Shown in pieces: positions 1-7,156 of a stretch of DNA of 9,991 bases. Location: positions 199-10,189 of the forward strand of contig DIVU01000367.1 of NCBI GenBank assembly GCA_002423365.1. The letters run 5' to 3'. This DNA comes from Desulfuromonadaceae bacterium UBA6124. Its GTDB lineage: Bacteria > Desulfobacterota > Desulfuromonadia > Desulfuromonadales > Trichloromonadaceae. Within the stretch, counting starts at the first letter, position 1. Each line of letters starts with the position of its first letter. Position numbers and translations under genes: made by a program. The notes beneath the pieces are model-generated. The model saw nothing but the letters and a program-made list of their open reading frames with translations. It was not told the DNA's origin and ran no database searches.

Positions 1-2133
1 GGCCCGTTTGCGCTCGCTGATGTCCTGGATCAGGGCGATGGCATACTGGGGCTCATGTCGGTGATTGCGGATCCAGGTGCCGGAGACCTGCCCCCAGAGG
101 ATTTCACCGGTTTTGCGCCGGTAGCGCTTTTCGTAGCTGATATGTTCCGGACGCAGGATCTGATAATTGTCGCGGGTTTCCTCCAAGTGCTCCGGGTGGG
201 TGATGTCGTAAACGGTCAGCTGTAGCAGCTCTTCGGCCTCGTAGCAGAGCATGCGGCAGAATTCGTGATTGGTCTGCAGGAAGTGGCCATTGCTGTCGAG
301 GGTCACTATGCCGGCGCCAGCATTCTCAAAAATGGAGCGGAAGCGGGTTTCGCTTTCCCGCAGGGCCTGCTCCATGGCCTTCCGTTCGGAGATGTCGGTG
401 AAGATGGTGATGACGCCGATGGCCAGATTGTTGACGGAATAGAGCGGGGCCGAGGACAGGCTGATATGGATCGGCGAGCCGTCTTTTCTCCGGCGCTTCG
501 CCTCGACACCGAACATGGGAGAGCCTTCCAGGACGCGTTGAAAGCCCTGAAAGTATTCCTTCTCCTTGCCGGGCGGGGTGAGCGGACAGGCGTTGCCCAA
601 CACCTCGGCTTCGCTCCAGCCGAACATTTTTTCGGCGGCCGGATTCCAGCGGGTGATTTTCCCCGAGGTGTCGAGGACCGTGAGTGCCAGCGGCGCCGAC
701 AGGAAAACGGTTTCAAGCTTTTGCTTGGTGATGCGCAGATCGGTTTCGATAATGCGGCGCTCGGCGATTTCCCGGTTCAATTCGTTGCGACTGGCGGTTA
801 CCTGGCGGAGGTTGCCGAGCATCTTGTCGAAGGCGCTGGAGAGCTGGCGCAGCTCGCGGGAGCCGTCGAGGGCGAGGGAACGGTCGAGCTGCCCCGTGCC
901 GATTTCACGAAAGCGCCGCGCCGCGGTCTCCAGGGGGCGACTGATGCCACGGGCGACCAGCAGGCCGAGAATCAAGGCCAAGGTGGCGATGCTGGCCGTC
1001 GCCAATGCCACATTTCGGGCTTGCTGCGCCAGAGTGTCCTCGACCAGGTTTCGCGCCCGGGCAAAGTCGTCCTCGTAAAAACCGGCGACGATGACCCAGT
1101 CCCAGGGTTCGAAATAGGTCACCACTGCCGTTTTCGGGCGCGGCTGACTCTCGCCGGGATTGCGCCAGCTATAGCGTTCGATAGACACCGGAATTTTGCC
1201 GTCGGCCTTGTCGAAGGGGAGCGCGATGGCGTGGTCGATCAGTTCGCGGATAAACGGCCGGCCGTTGGCATCCTTCGATTCCAGGATGTTTTCACCGTCG
1301 CGATCGCCTTGGTGTGAAATCAGGTAGGTGCCCTTTTGTTCCTCCTTGCCGCCGAGAATAGCGACGTAGCCGCTGCCGCCGATGCTGATCTCCATGATGC
1401 TCCGGCGCAGGCGGGTGAAGTTTTCCTGTTTTTCCCCCACGTAGAGAATGCCGATGATTTCCCGGTGGGAGGCGCCCCAGATCGGTTTGTAGGCGGTGAT
1501 ATACCAATCGTTGACCACGTAGGCGCGGCCGTTGAACGTTTCCCCTTTGAGCACGGTGTTGATGACCGGGTTGGGCGTACCATCGGGATTGGTGTGCGGG
1601 ATGTAGGTGCCGATGGCCCGATTGCCCCGGTTGTCTTCGACGTTGGTGGCGACCCGCAGCATGTCGCCTTCGGCGTTCATGCGCTGGAAGATGGTGCAGG
1701 TACCGTTGACCAGTTCCTTGACCTTGTCGACGACCGGAGTGGCTGTGGCGAAATCGTGGTTTTTGTCCAGCCACTGGCCGCCGATGGTCATTTGGGGCAA
1801 CCGCACCGCGGTACTCTCGCGGGTATATTGGTTAACCGCTTTCCAGGCCACGGTTTCCGTACCCAGAGCGACGGTACCGGCCTGGCGCAGGATGTCCCAG
1901 GCAACCTGCAGATTGTGTCGCTTGTGCGTTTCGAGGGACTCCTGCATGGCCATGGACATCAGGTAGACGTTCTGCACCGTCATGGTGGCGTCGTCCAGCG
2001 CCAGTTGGTGAATGGTCTCGGTGAGATTTGCTCCGAGCTGGTCCTTGAAATGGTAGGCGATGCCGATGAAGGCGCTGGTGGTCAGAACCACCAGGGTCAG
2101 TCCCATGCCGGCGATTTTTGTCCGTATTTTCAT
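1..2133 (-). CDS. Membrane sensor protein, Cache-Cache-HAMP-PAS-PAS, probably a sensor kinase (C-terminus outside window)
   Basis: The 711 visible codons run unbroken to the left edge, so the output domain is not seen. From ATG at 2131-2133 the protein has a membrane helix at residues 7-27. A long extracytoplasmic part follows at about 35-360; it reads as a Cache_3-Cache_2 type sensor, with IIGILYVGEK near 226-235 and a membrane-proximal Cache ending in WDWVIVAGFYEDDF at 344-357. A second membrane helix lies at about 376-395, HAMP at 392-445, a PAS at 470-590 (ITRWNPAAEKMFGWSEAE, then DISERKAMEQAL) and a second PAS at 596-711 ending in DISERKRA. Such proteins sense small periplasmic ligands and usually end in a histidine kinase or GGDEF domain; which one applies here cannot be told. 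The start overlaps the stop of the upstream sensor gene by 4 nt (ATGA), which implies translational coupling. The Shine-Dalgarno is weak (GGGAA), consistent with coupling. Confidence 0.9.
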   Translation of the reverse strand, partial: MKIRTKIAGMGLTLVVLTTSAFIGIAYHFKDQLGANLTETIHQLALDDATMTVQNVYLMSMAMQESLETHKRHNLQVAWDILRQAGTVALGTETVAWKAVNQYTRESTAVRLPQMTIGGQWLDKNHDFATATPVVDKVKELVNGTCTIFQRMNAEGDMLRVATNVEDNRGNRAIGTYIPHTNPDGTPNPVINTVLKGETFNGRAYVVNDWYITAYKPIWGASHREIIGILYVGEKQENFTRLRRSIMEISIGGSGYVAILGGKEEQKGTYLISHQGDRDGENILESKDANGRPFIRELIDHAIALPFDKADGKIPVSIERYSWRNPGESQPRPKTAVVTYFEPWDWVIVAGFYEDDFARARNLVEDTLAQQARNVALATASIATLALILGLLVARGISRPLETAARRFREIGTGQLDRSLALDGSRELRQLSSAFDKMLGNLRQVTASRNELNREIAERRIIETDLRITKQKLETVFLSAPLALTVLDTSGKITRWNPAAEKMFGWSEAEVLGNACPLTPPGKEKEYFQGFQRVLEGSPMFGVEAKRRRKDGSPIHISLSSAPLYSVNNLAIGVITIFTDISERKAMEQALRESETRFRSIFENAGAGIVTLDSNGHFLQTNHEFCRMLCYEAEELLQLTVYDITHPEHLEETRDNYQILRPEHISYEKRYRRKTGEILWGQVSGTWIRNHRHEPQYAIALIQDISERKRA

Positions 2134-4331
2134 GGCATTCCCGAAATTGACGGCCGGGGAACACCGGGGGTGATTTTATCGACTTGTTCGTCGTCGGCGC
2201 CCAGGGTGGCCATTACCAGTAGCCGCAAGGTTCCGTCCCGGTCGGTCAGCGGATATTTACGAACTTGATAGCGCTGGCCGTCCCGGTACTGCCGTTCGAC
2301 GATCATCGTTTGGCCGCGGCCGACCCGTGCGAAGGTATCGCAGCAGCCGTTCTCTTGCCGGTGGCAGGAGGGCTCACAACCGGAAAGAATCTCGTAGCAC
2401 GGTAGTCGATCGGGGCACCCGAACACGCTTCGGAATTGCCAGTTGGCGAAAGTGATGGAATAGTCTTTGGCGACCACATAGATGATCGCGGGCAGATTGT
2501 CGAGCAGATCGAAGAGTTGCCGGCGTTCCCGGTTGAGCTCCGTTTCGATGGCTTTGTTTTTGCTGATATCGACAATGGTGCCGATCAAGCCGGCCGGTTG
2601 CCCGCTGTCGTCGTTATAGTTGGCTTTGTGGAAAATCACATCATGTTTCCGGCCGTCGGCGGCAACCACCGCGGTTTCGTAGACCTGAGAGCCGTCCGTG
2701 CCCTGGGCGAGCAGTTCCCGGTCCGCCTGCAGGTAGATTTCGGCCTGTTCCCGGGGGGCTAGGTCGAAGACCGTTTTGCCGACGATATTTTGTTTGTCTT
2801 TGCCGAGAAATTTTTCGAAAGCCCGATTGACGCCAAGATAGACGCCCTCTTTGTCCTTGTAGAAAACCGGAGCGGGGATGGCTTCGAGCAGGCTGTGCAC
2901 GAAACGGAGTTGCGACTGCAGGGCCTTTTGCGTCTGTTTAAGTTCGGTGATGTTGTGGCCGACCACGCAGAGGACTTCTTCTCCTTCAAGACGAACCAAG
3001 CTGGCGCTAAATTCGATTTCCAGCATTTGGCCGTTTTCCCCCCGCAGGAGTTTGACACCGAGTTGAGCTTTGCCGCCCTGGCTGAAGTCGGCGATTTCCC
3101 GATCGATGATCTCGGGGCGTTCCATCAGGACATCGTACAGGGTCAGCGAGTTCGGATTCTGTTCGCTGGTGCCGAGGATTTCGCGGAAGGTCGTATTGAC
3201 TTTGAGCAGGCGCTTGTGCTCCCGCTCGACCAAGGCGATGGCGTCGGTGGATTGCTCCATGACGGCGCGGTAGAGCTTTTCCTGCTCATTGGTGTTGTGG
3301 TGAAAGCGTTCGAGAGAGCTAAGCATGCCGTTGATATGCTCGGTCATGCGGGAGAGCTCGTCCCGGCCCCGAAGGGTTAGCCGTTGCGAAAAATCGCCGC
3401 TGGCGCCAATGCGGTCGACCTCCCGGCTGGCGCGGGCCAGGCGGGAGGTGACCAGACGGTCGATTATCCAGGCAATGAGGCCGGCCAGTCCGAGGCCGGC
3501 CAGACTGAAACAGGCCAGCAGGTAATGGAAGCCGAGATGGGCGCTGGCGGTGAAGTTGTGATTGTTGTGAACCTGCAACACGACGGACGGCTTATCGTAG
3601 ATGTCCTTGAACAGGGTGTAGCCGTCGATGTGCGCACGGGAGCGACGGATGGTGAAAGGGGTTTCGTTGTGTTGCTCGCCGTGCCGCAGTTCATTTTTCA
3701 GCCAACTTGTGTCGGCGGTATGCAGCTTGAAAGGAATCCCGGTGAGGCTGACGAGGCGATTGAGTTCGCCGATGTCTAAATCCCGGCCCATGACCAGGGT
3801 GCCGTGGGCCGGGCCGGTTTCGAGGCTGGTGAGGATTGGCTGGCAGCTCAGCAGCATTAGCCGTCCCGGCAGGGAGAGTAGGCCGGTCGCGGCCTCCCCG
3901 CCGAGCAGCTGCGCCGAGGCTTTGCTCAGCTCGGTCAGCAGTGGCCCGGGCAGGGGCGTTTCGATCCCGCGCTGGAGATCGAACGTTTTACCGTGCACCA
4001 AGCGCGCTTCGCTGTCGTAAAACAGCAAGACGTTCAGGGCCAGGTTTACAAAGGTCGCGTCCGGAAGATTGGCCGCGACGAAGGCCGGGGACAGGTTTTC
4101 GACGAAGGCATAGGTGTCGTCCCAGGACGACCAGTCTCTAGCTAGGCGCTCGAGGTTGCTCAGTTCGGTCTGCAGGGTGTTCCGGGTCCGGCGGAGGTTG
4201 TCCGTGACCAACTCGTCTTCCAGGGTCTGGAGGTGACGCTCCAGCACCGTGTGGGCGACGAGCACGGCGCCAAGCAGAAAGACGCTCAGGGTTCCGGCTA
4301 GGCAGAGCAGGGTTTTCTTACGCAGGGTCAT
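2130..4331 (-). CDS. CHASE4-HAMP-PAS-PAS-PAS membrane sensor lacking an output domain
   Basis: This 733-residue protein has a membrane helix at 7-27. A periplasmic CHASE4-like domain spans about 55-205; WSSWDDTYAFVENL at 67-80 and VNLALNVLLFYDSEARLVHGK at 95-115 are typical of the family. A second membrane helix is at 268-291, HAMP at 290-343, and three PAS domains lie at about 352-465, 478-595 and 604-715. The third PAS is unusual: six cysteines (639, 645, 652, 656, 663, 664) sit in its first half around PCYEILSGC. After it only about 18 residues remain, so no histidine kinase, GGDEF, EAL or receiver-binding domain is present. The ATG is 1 nt from the cheD stop (TGA-C-ATG) with GGGGA just upstream, and the stop overlaps the next sensor gene. 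It may pass its signal to a partner, perhaps the downstream sensor or the receptor array; that is inference. The stimulus is unknown. Confidence 0.88.
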   Translation of the reverse strand: MTLRKKTLLCLAGTLSVFLLGAVLVAHTVLERHLQTLEDELVTDNLRRTRNTLQTELSNLERLARDWSSWDDTYAFVENLSPAFVAANLPDATFVNLALNVLLFYDSEARLVHGKTFDLQRGIETPLPGPLLTELSKASAQLLGGEAATGLLSLPGRLMLLSCQPILTSLETGPAHGTLVMGRDLDIGELNRLVSLTGIPFKLHTADTSWLKNELRHGEQHNETPFTIRRSRAHIDGYTLFKDIYDKPSVVLQVHNNHNFTASAHLGFHYLLACFSLAGLGLAGLIAWIIDRLVTSRLARASREVDRIGASGDFSQRLTLRGRDELSRMTEHINGMLSSLERFHHNTNEQEKLYRAVMEQSTDAIALVEREHKRLLKVNTTFREILGTSEQNPNSLTLYDVLMERPEIIDREIADFSQGGKAQLGVKLLRGENGQMLEIEFSASLVRLEGEEVLCVVGHNITELKQTQKALQSQLRFVHSLLEAIPAPVFYKDKEGVYLGVNRAFEKFLGKDKQNIVGKTVFDLAPREQAEIYLQADRELLAQGTDGSQVYETAVVAADGRKHDVIFHKANYNDDSGQPAGLIGTIVDISKNKAIETELNRERRQLFDLLDNLPAIIYVVAKDYSITFANWQFRSVFGCPDRLPCYEILSGCEPSCHRQENGCCDTFARVGRGQTMIVERQYRDGQRYQVRKYPLTDRDGTLRLLVMATLGADDEQVDKITPGVPRPSISGMP

Positions 4332-4332
4332 G

Positions 4333-4869
4333 TCAGATCCCCGCCGCCAGATTCCGCGGACCGATCTGTCGGGGCCGTCGGTCCTTCACCAGTGCCGGCG
4401 GAAGGTTTTTGGGCACCTTTTTGGTCAGGACACTCCCGGTATGCGAATAAAATAAAAGTTTGCGGCCCTGGTTGCCGCCAACGCAGGATGCACGCAACAT
4501 CAATCCTTCGTTGATGAGTAAGGCCAGGCAGGTGTCGATATTTTGCCTGCCGACCGACGGACGGTGCCTTACCGCCGTAGCCGGTTCGAACATTTCGGCG
4601 CCGCCGAAGAGCTTGACCTGCAATTCGCCGGGCCGTACGCCTTTACGGTAGAAATGTGCCAGCATGTAGGACAGGGAGTGGTCAACGAAACGAAAATTTT
4701 GTTCCTGTCCGCCATGGGGAAGCATGGCGTGGCAAATGGCCCCCAAGCCGGTGCGCTGATTGAACAGGGTGATCGCCACGCAGGAGCCCAGAACGGTAGT
4801 GACGATCACCGGTGTTTCATGGATCGTAAGTTCTCCCGGATTCAAGTAAATCGATGCCGGTTGTTGCAT
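4333..4869 (-). CDS. cheD: Chemoreceptor glutamine deamidase CheD
   Basis: This 178-residue protein is of normal CheD length. CheD hydrolyses specific glutamine side chains of methyl-accepting chemotaxis proteins to glutamate in the cytoplasm, setting receptor activity and creating methylation sites; in many species it also interacts with CheC. The catalytic triad is visible: Thr24 and Cys30 in VTTVLGSC, and His47 in GAICHAMLP. Their spacing equals the Thr21/Cys27/His44 triad known from the Thermotoga enzyme. KLFGGAEMF at 86-94 and the later NIDTCLALL are also family hallmarks. A Shine-Dalgarno AGGAG lies 5 nt before the ATG, in the 12-nt gap after the chemoreceptor stop, so the two genes are clearly co-transcribed. 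Its neighbour receptor is the obvious substrate candidate. The C-terminal tail from about 152 is basic and Pro-rich, without a recognised motif. Confidence 0.96.
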   Translation of the reverse strand: MQQPASIYLNPGELTIHETPVIVTTVLGSCVAITLFNQRTGLGAICHAMLPHGGQEQNFRFVDHSLSYMLAHFYRKGVRPGELQVKLFGGAEMFEPATAVRHRPSVGRQNIDTCLALLINEGLMLRASCVGGNQGRKLLFYSHTGSVLTKKVPKNLPPALVKDRRPRQIGPRNLAAGI

Positions 4870-4881
4870 GTCGTCTCCTGT

Positions 4882-6567
4882 CTATACCCTGCGATTGAGG
4901 TTCTTGGCGGACAAAGTCCTGGCTCCTGCCTGCATATCCAACTGCAAGCCTTTGCCGGTTCCTTTGGGGGGGCTTGAAAGAGGGCCGCTGATGCCGTGCG
5001 ATAGGGCGCGGCGGCTGTTTTTGACCATGGTTGGCTGCGGCGGCTGTGAGGGCCGCAAGGTCGTCGTGGGCGAGTCGAGCTTGAAGAAGGCAATGGTGTC
5101 CTGCAGTTGCTCGGCCTGGGAGCTGAGCTCCTCGGCCGTGGAGGCCATCTCTTCGCTGGCCGAGGCGTTTTGTTGGATGACCTGGTCGAGTTGCTGGATG
5201 GCCTGATTGACCTGCTCGGCGCCGGTATCCTGTTCCTTGCTTGCGGCGGCGATCTCCTGCACCAGTTCGGCGGTGCGCTGGATATCCGGCACCATCCGGG
5301 CCAGCATTTCTCCGGCCTGCTCCGCGATTCCCACGCTGTTGCTCGACAGGGCGCCGATCTCGGCGGCGGCGGTCTGGCTGCGTTCCGCCAGTTTGCGCAC
5401 CTCGGCGGCCACCACAGCGAACCCCTTGCCGTGTTGACCAGCGCGGGCCGCTTCGATGGCGGCGTTCAAGGCCAACAGGTTGGTCTGGCGGGCGATCTCC
5501 TCAATGATGCCGATTTTTTCGGCGATCTGTTTCATGGCCACAACGGTCTTGGCTACCGCCTGGCCGCCGGCCTTGGCGTCTTCCGCCGACTTGATGGCAA
5601 TTTTCTCGGTCTGCAGGGCGTTGTCGGCGTTCTGCCGGATGTTGGCGGCCATCTGTTCCATCGAGCTGGAAGCCTCCTCGGCGGCGGCCGCCTGTTCGGT
5701 GGCTCCCTGACTCATTTCCTCCGAACTCGAGGAAAGCTCCTGGCTGCCGGCGGCGACGTTGCCGGCGGCGGCTTTGACATTTTCAACGATCTCCCGCAAT
5801 TTGCCGACCATGGAGTTGAGGGCGCTGCTCATCTGTCCGACTTCGTCGCGGCGGTTGTCGTCGAGAGAGCAGGTCAGATTCCCCTCTTCCAACTGCTGCA
5901 GGGCAGCCACCGTCTGGCTCATTGGTTGGGTGATGCCGCGGGAGACGAAGTAGACCAGGGCCAGGGCGCCGATCAGCACGACGGCCAGTACGCTCAGCAC
6001 CAGGCGGAAAATCTTGGCCATTTCCGCTTCGACGTCGTCGAGGTAGATGCCGGAACCGACCACCCAGCCCCACTGGGGAATCAGTCTGACGAAGGATACC
6101 TTCGCCACCGGTTGGGCAAAGCCGGGCTTGGCCCATTTGTAATCGACGAAACCCGATCCCTTGGCCTTGGCGATCTGCGCCATCTCGACAAACAGCGCCT
6201 TGCCGTCCGGGTCTTTGTTTTCACTCAGGCTTTTGCCTTCCAGTTCCGGCTTGATCGGGTGCATGACCATGGCTGGGCGCAGGTCGTTGATCCAGTAGTA
6301 ATTCTCGCCATCGTAGCGGGTGCTGCGCACGGCCGCTTTGGCCGCTTCCATGGCTTCGCTTTCCGCCATGGTCCCGCTTTCGGCTAGTTGGGCGTAATGG
6401 CTGACGATGCCGGCGATGGAATCGACCGCGTCCTCGACCATGTTGTTCTTGGCCTGATAGAGGTTGCGCTCCGCCTGCTGGTAGACCCAGAAGATGGTCA
6501 GGGTGAAGGCCGCGATTATCACGGCGCTCAACAGAAATATTTTGTAGCCCAGTTTTAGGTTTTTCAT
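4882..6567 (-). CDS. Methyl-accepting chemotaxis protein, single Cache sensor, HAMP, full signalling domain
   Basis: This 561-residue transmembrane chemoreceptor relays ligand binding to CheA/CheW. A membrane helix is at residues 8-29. A periplasmic single Cache domain (sCache_2 type) spans about 35-183, with RYDGENYYWINDL at 84-96, MHPIKPELEGK at 102-112 and PQWGWVVGSGIYLDDV at 164-179. The second membrane helix is at 187-209, HAMP at 208-262, and the signalling coiled coil at about 265-497. The conserved hairpin tip EIARQTNLLALNAAIEAARAG (357-377) and GKGFAVVAAEVRKLAERS are intact. The tail has no CheR-tethering NWETF-like pentapeptide. Gln/Glu-rich stretches at about 283-300 and 464-481 are likely methylation and deamidation regions. 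The start at 6567 is preferred over an in-frame ATG at 6771 because GGAGG lies 4 nt before it, because the protein then begins directly with the membrane helix, and because the extra 68 residues would overlap the promoter. Operon leader gene, followed by cheD. Confidence 0.95.
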   Translation of the reverse strand: MKNLKLGYKIFLLSAVIIAAFTLTIFWVYQQAERNLYQAKNNMVEDAVDSIAGIVSHYAQLAESGTMAESEAMEAAKAAVRSTRYDGENYYWINDLRPAMVMHPIKPELEGKSLSENKDPDGKALFVEMAQIAKAKGSGFVDYKWAKPGFAQPVAKVSFVRLIPQWGWVVGSGIYLDDVEAEMAKIFRLVLSVLAVVLIGALALVYFVSRGITQPMSQTVAALQQLEEGNLTCSLDDNRRDEVGQMSSALNSMVGKLREIVENVKAAAGNVAAGSQELSSSSEEMSQGATEQAAAAEEASSSMEQMAANIRQNADNALQTEKIAIKSAEDAKAGGQAVAKTVVAMKQIAEKIGIIEEIARQTNLLALNAAIEAARAGQHGKGFAVVAAEVRKLAERSQTAAAEIGALSSNSVGIAEQAGEMLARMVPDIQRTAELVQEIAAASKEQDTGAEQVNQAIQQLDQVIQQNASASEEMASTAEELSSQAEQLQDTIAFFKLDSPTTTLRPSQPPQPTMVKNSRRALSHGISGPLSSPPKGTGKGLQLDMQAGARTLSAKNLNRRV

Positions 6568-6571
6568 GGAA

Positions 6572-6576
6572 CCTCC
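6572..6576 (-). promoter_or_regulatory. Ribosome binding site that fixes the chemoreceptor start
   Basis: GGAGG on the minus strand lies 4 nt upstream of the ATG at 6565-6567. The longer in-frame start at 6771 would begin within the predicted sigma-54 promoter, so this site decides in favour of the 561-residue protein. Confidence 0.85.
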
Positions 6577-6673
6577 GAGGGGTACGGTGGCGGCCGTCTG
6601 CTTCTGCCGGTGGTGGCGATTCGTTTCCCGTGCGGTGACCTTGGCCGCAAGTGGTAGTGATGTTGGTCGAATA

Positions 6674-6694
6674 TTGCCTTGCCGGGGCAGGCAA
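6674..6694 (-). other. Hairpin in the chemoreceptor leader
   Basis: The minus strand reads TTGCC-TGC-CCCG-GCA-A-GGCAA. This is an 8-bp stem with a one-base bulge and a 4-base loop. No T-run follows it, so it is not an intrinsic terminator. It would lie about 50 nt into the predicted transcript and could stabilise or regulate the mRNA; the role is unknown. Confidence 0.4.
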
Positions 6695-6754
6695 TTTACT
6701 CTACGTCCGAGTGTCGATCCTGGAAAATAAACCATGGTTCTATTGATGGTTAAA

Positions 6755-6770
6755 AGCAAGGCGGATGCCA
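6755..6770 (-). promoter_or_regulatory. Predicted sigma-54 promoter of the chemoreceptor-cheD-sensor operon
   Basis: The minus strand reads TGGCAT-CCGCC-TTGCT. The sigma-54 consensus is TGGCAC-N5-TTGC(A/T), so only one base differs and the GG/GC spacing is exact. The GC of the -12 element predicts a start near 6744. The element and its flanks (TTGCTTTT) closely match the second sigma-54 promoter at 8483-8498. Two enhancer-like inverted repeats lie upstream, and a sigma-54 activator gene is a close neighbour. Confidence 0.75.
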
Positions 6771-6881
6771 ATTTTAATCAACGCGTTTAACTTGCCGAAT
6801 TTAAAGGGTTTGTTTGGAGGGATTTTGGGGGGGCGCGTTTTTGGGGTGTAGCCAGGGTTTCGGTGTTTTATCGTTTTTTTC

Positions 6882-6895
6882 GTAACCGCGGGTAA
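6882..6895. promoter_or_regulatory. Putative enhancer (activator-binding) site B for the chemoreceptor promoter
   Basis: GTAACC-GC-GGGTAA is a degenerate copy of the inverted repeat at 6931-6944. Its centre is about 144 bp upstream of the predicted start and 49 bp from the other site. It sits between two T-runs (A-tracts on the other strand) at 6874-6880 and 6904-6911. The role as an activator-binding site is inferred from position and repetition. Confidence 0.45.
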
Positions 6896-6930
6896 TTCAG
6901 ATGTTTTTTTTCGGTAAACAGGGTTGCCGG

Positions 6931-6944
6931 GTAACCAAGGTTAC
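6931..6944. promoter_or_regulatory. Putative enhancer (activator-binding) site A for the chemoreceptor promoter
   Basis: GTAACC-AA-GGTTAC is an inverted repeat with perfect 6-bp arms, centred about 193 bp upstream of the predicted sigma-54 start. Similar 14-mers occur upstream of the other sigma-54 promoter (8566-8579, 11 of 14 identical; 8661-8674, 10 of 14 identical). An overlapping everted arrangement, GGTTGCC-GGGTAACC, lies at 6922-6936 and may extend the binding region. Confidence 0.55.
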
Positions 6945-7156
6945 GACGTTATGAACGGCGCGTTGTCGCTGGCGGTGTGCTGATCGCATTCCTCCTTGGC
7001 GGCATCGGGACTGGCGAAAGATCACTTCGCGAAGGCCATGTCGTTCAAGCAAGAGCGGAGGCATCTTCGGAGTTGTTCCGGCGGCGGAATGATTTGCTTC
7101 CGGCGTGCCCTTCGGGGGGCTGAACTCTTGTATTTTTAAAATTTTCCGGAGGTTGT
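6945..7156. other. Intergenic stretch without a recognisable gene
   Basis: This stretch lies between the enhancer-like sites and the end of the truncated receptor. Neither strand offers a convincing reading frame or homology. It holds the perfect 10-bp palindrome CTTCGCGAAG (7025-7034) and small GC hairpins near 7074-7087 and 7107-7121. None has a T-run directly after it, so no intrinsic terminator can be called for the upstream genes. Confidence 0.5.

Larger units (their letters stand above)
6568..6744 (-). other. Untranslated leader of the chemoreceptor operon
   Basis: If transcription starts 12 nt past the predicted -12 element (about 6744), the mRNA has a leader of about 177 nt. It contains the hairpin noted separately at 6674-6694 and ends in the strong GGAGG. 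No known riboswitch consensus was recognised. The length is an inference from the promoter call. Confidence 0.4.

Noticed and set aside
265..1317. Long open frame on the plus strand (350 codons), with similar long plus-strand frames at 1336-2268, 2790-3380, 5107-6387 and 8781-9641
   Set aside because: These lie opposite clear minus-strand genes with recognisable domains. They show no known domains and are explained by the GC-rich third positions of the real genes.
6568..6771. N-terminal extension of the chemoreceptor to an upstream ATG at 6771
   Set aside because: The extra 68 residues have no signal or membrane character, run across the predicted sigma-54 promoter, and lack a ribosome binding site, whereas GGAGG precedes the ATG at 6567.
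6841..6960. Possible cyclic dinucleotide (GEMM-type) riboswitch, suggested by GGTTACC-like sequence common in this bacterial group
   Set aside because: The conserved GEMM core segments were not found in either orientation, and the region lies upstream of the predicted transcription start.
7000..7060. Short minus-strand frame ending ...ECDQHTASDNAPFITS
   Set aside because: It is interrupted by a stop shortly after its only ATG, has no known relative, and is too short to support as a gene.
7107..7121. Hairpin GCCC...GGGC as a transcription terminator after the truncated receptor
   Set aside because: The stem is only 4 bp and no T-run follows it on the minus strand; on the plus strand the nearest T-run is too far away.
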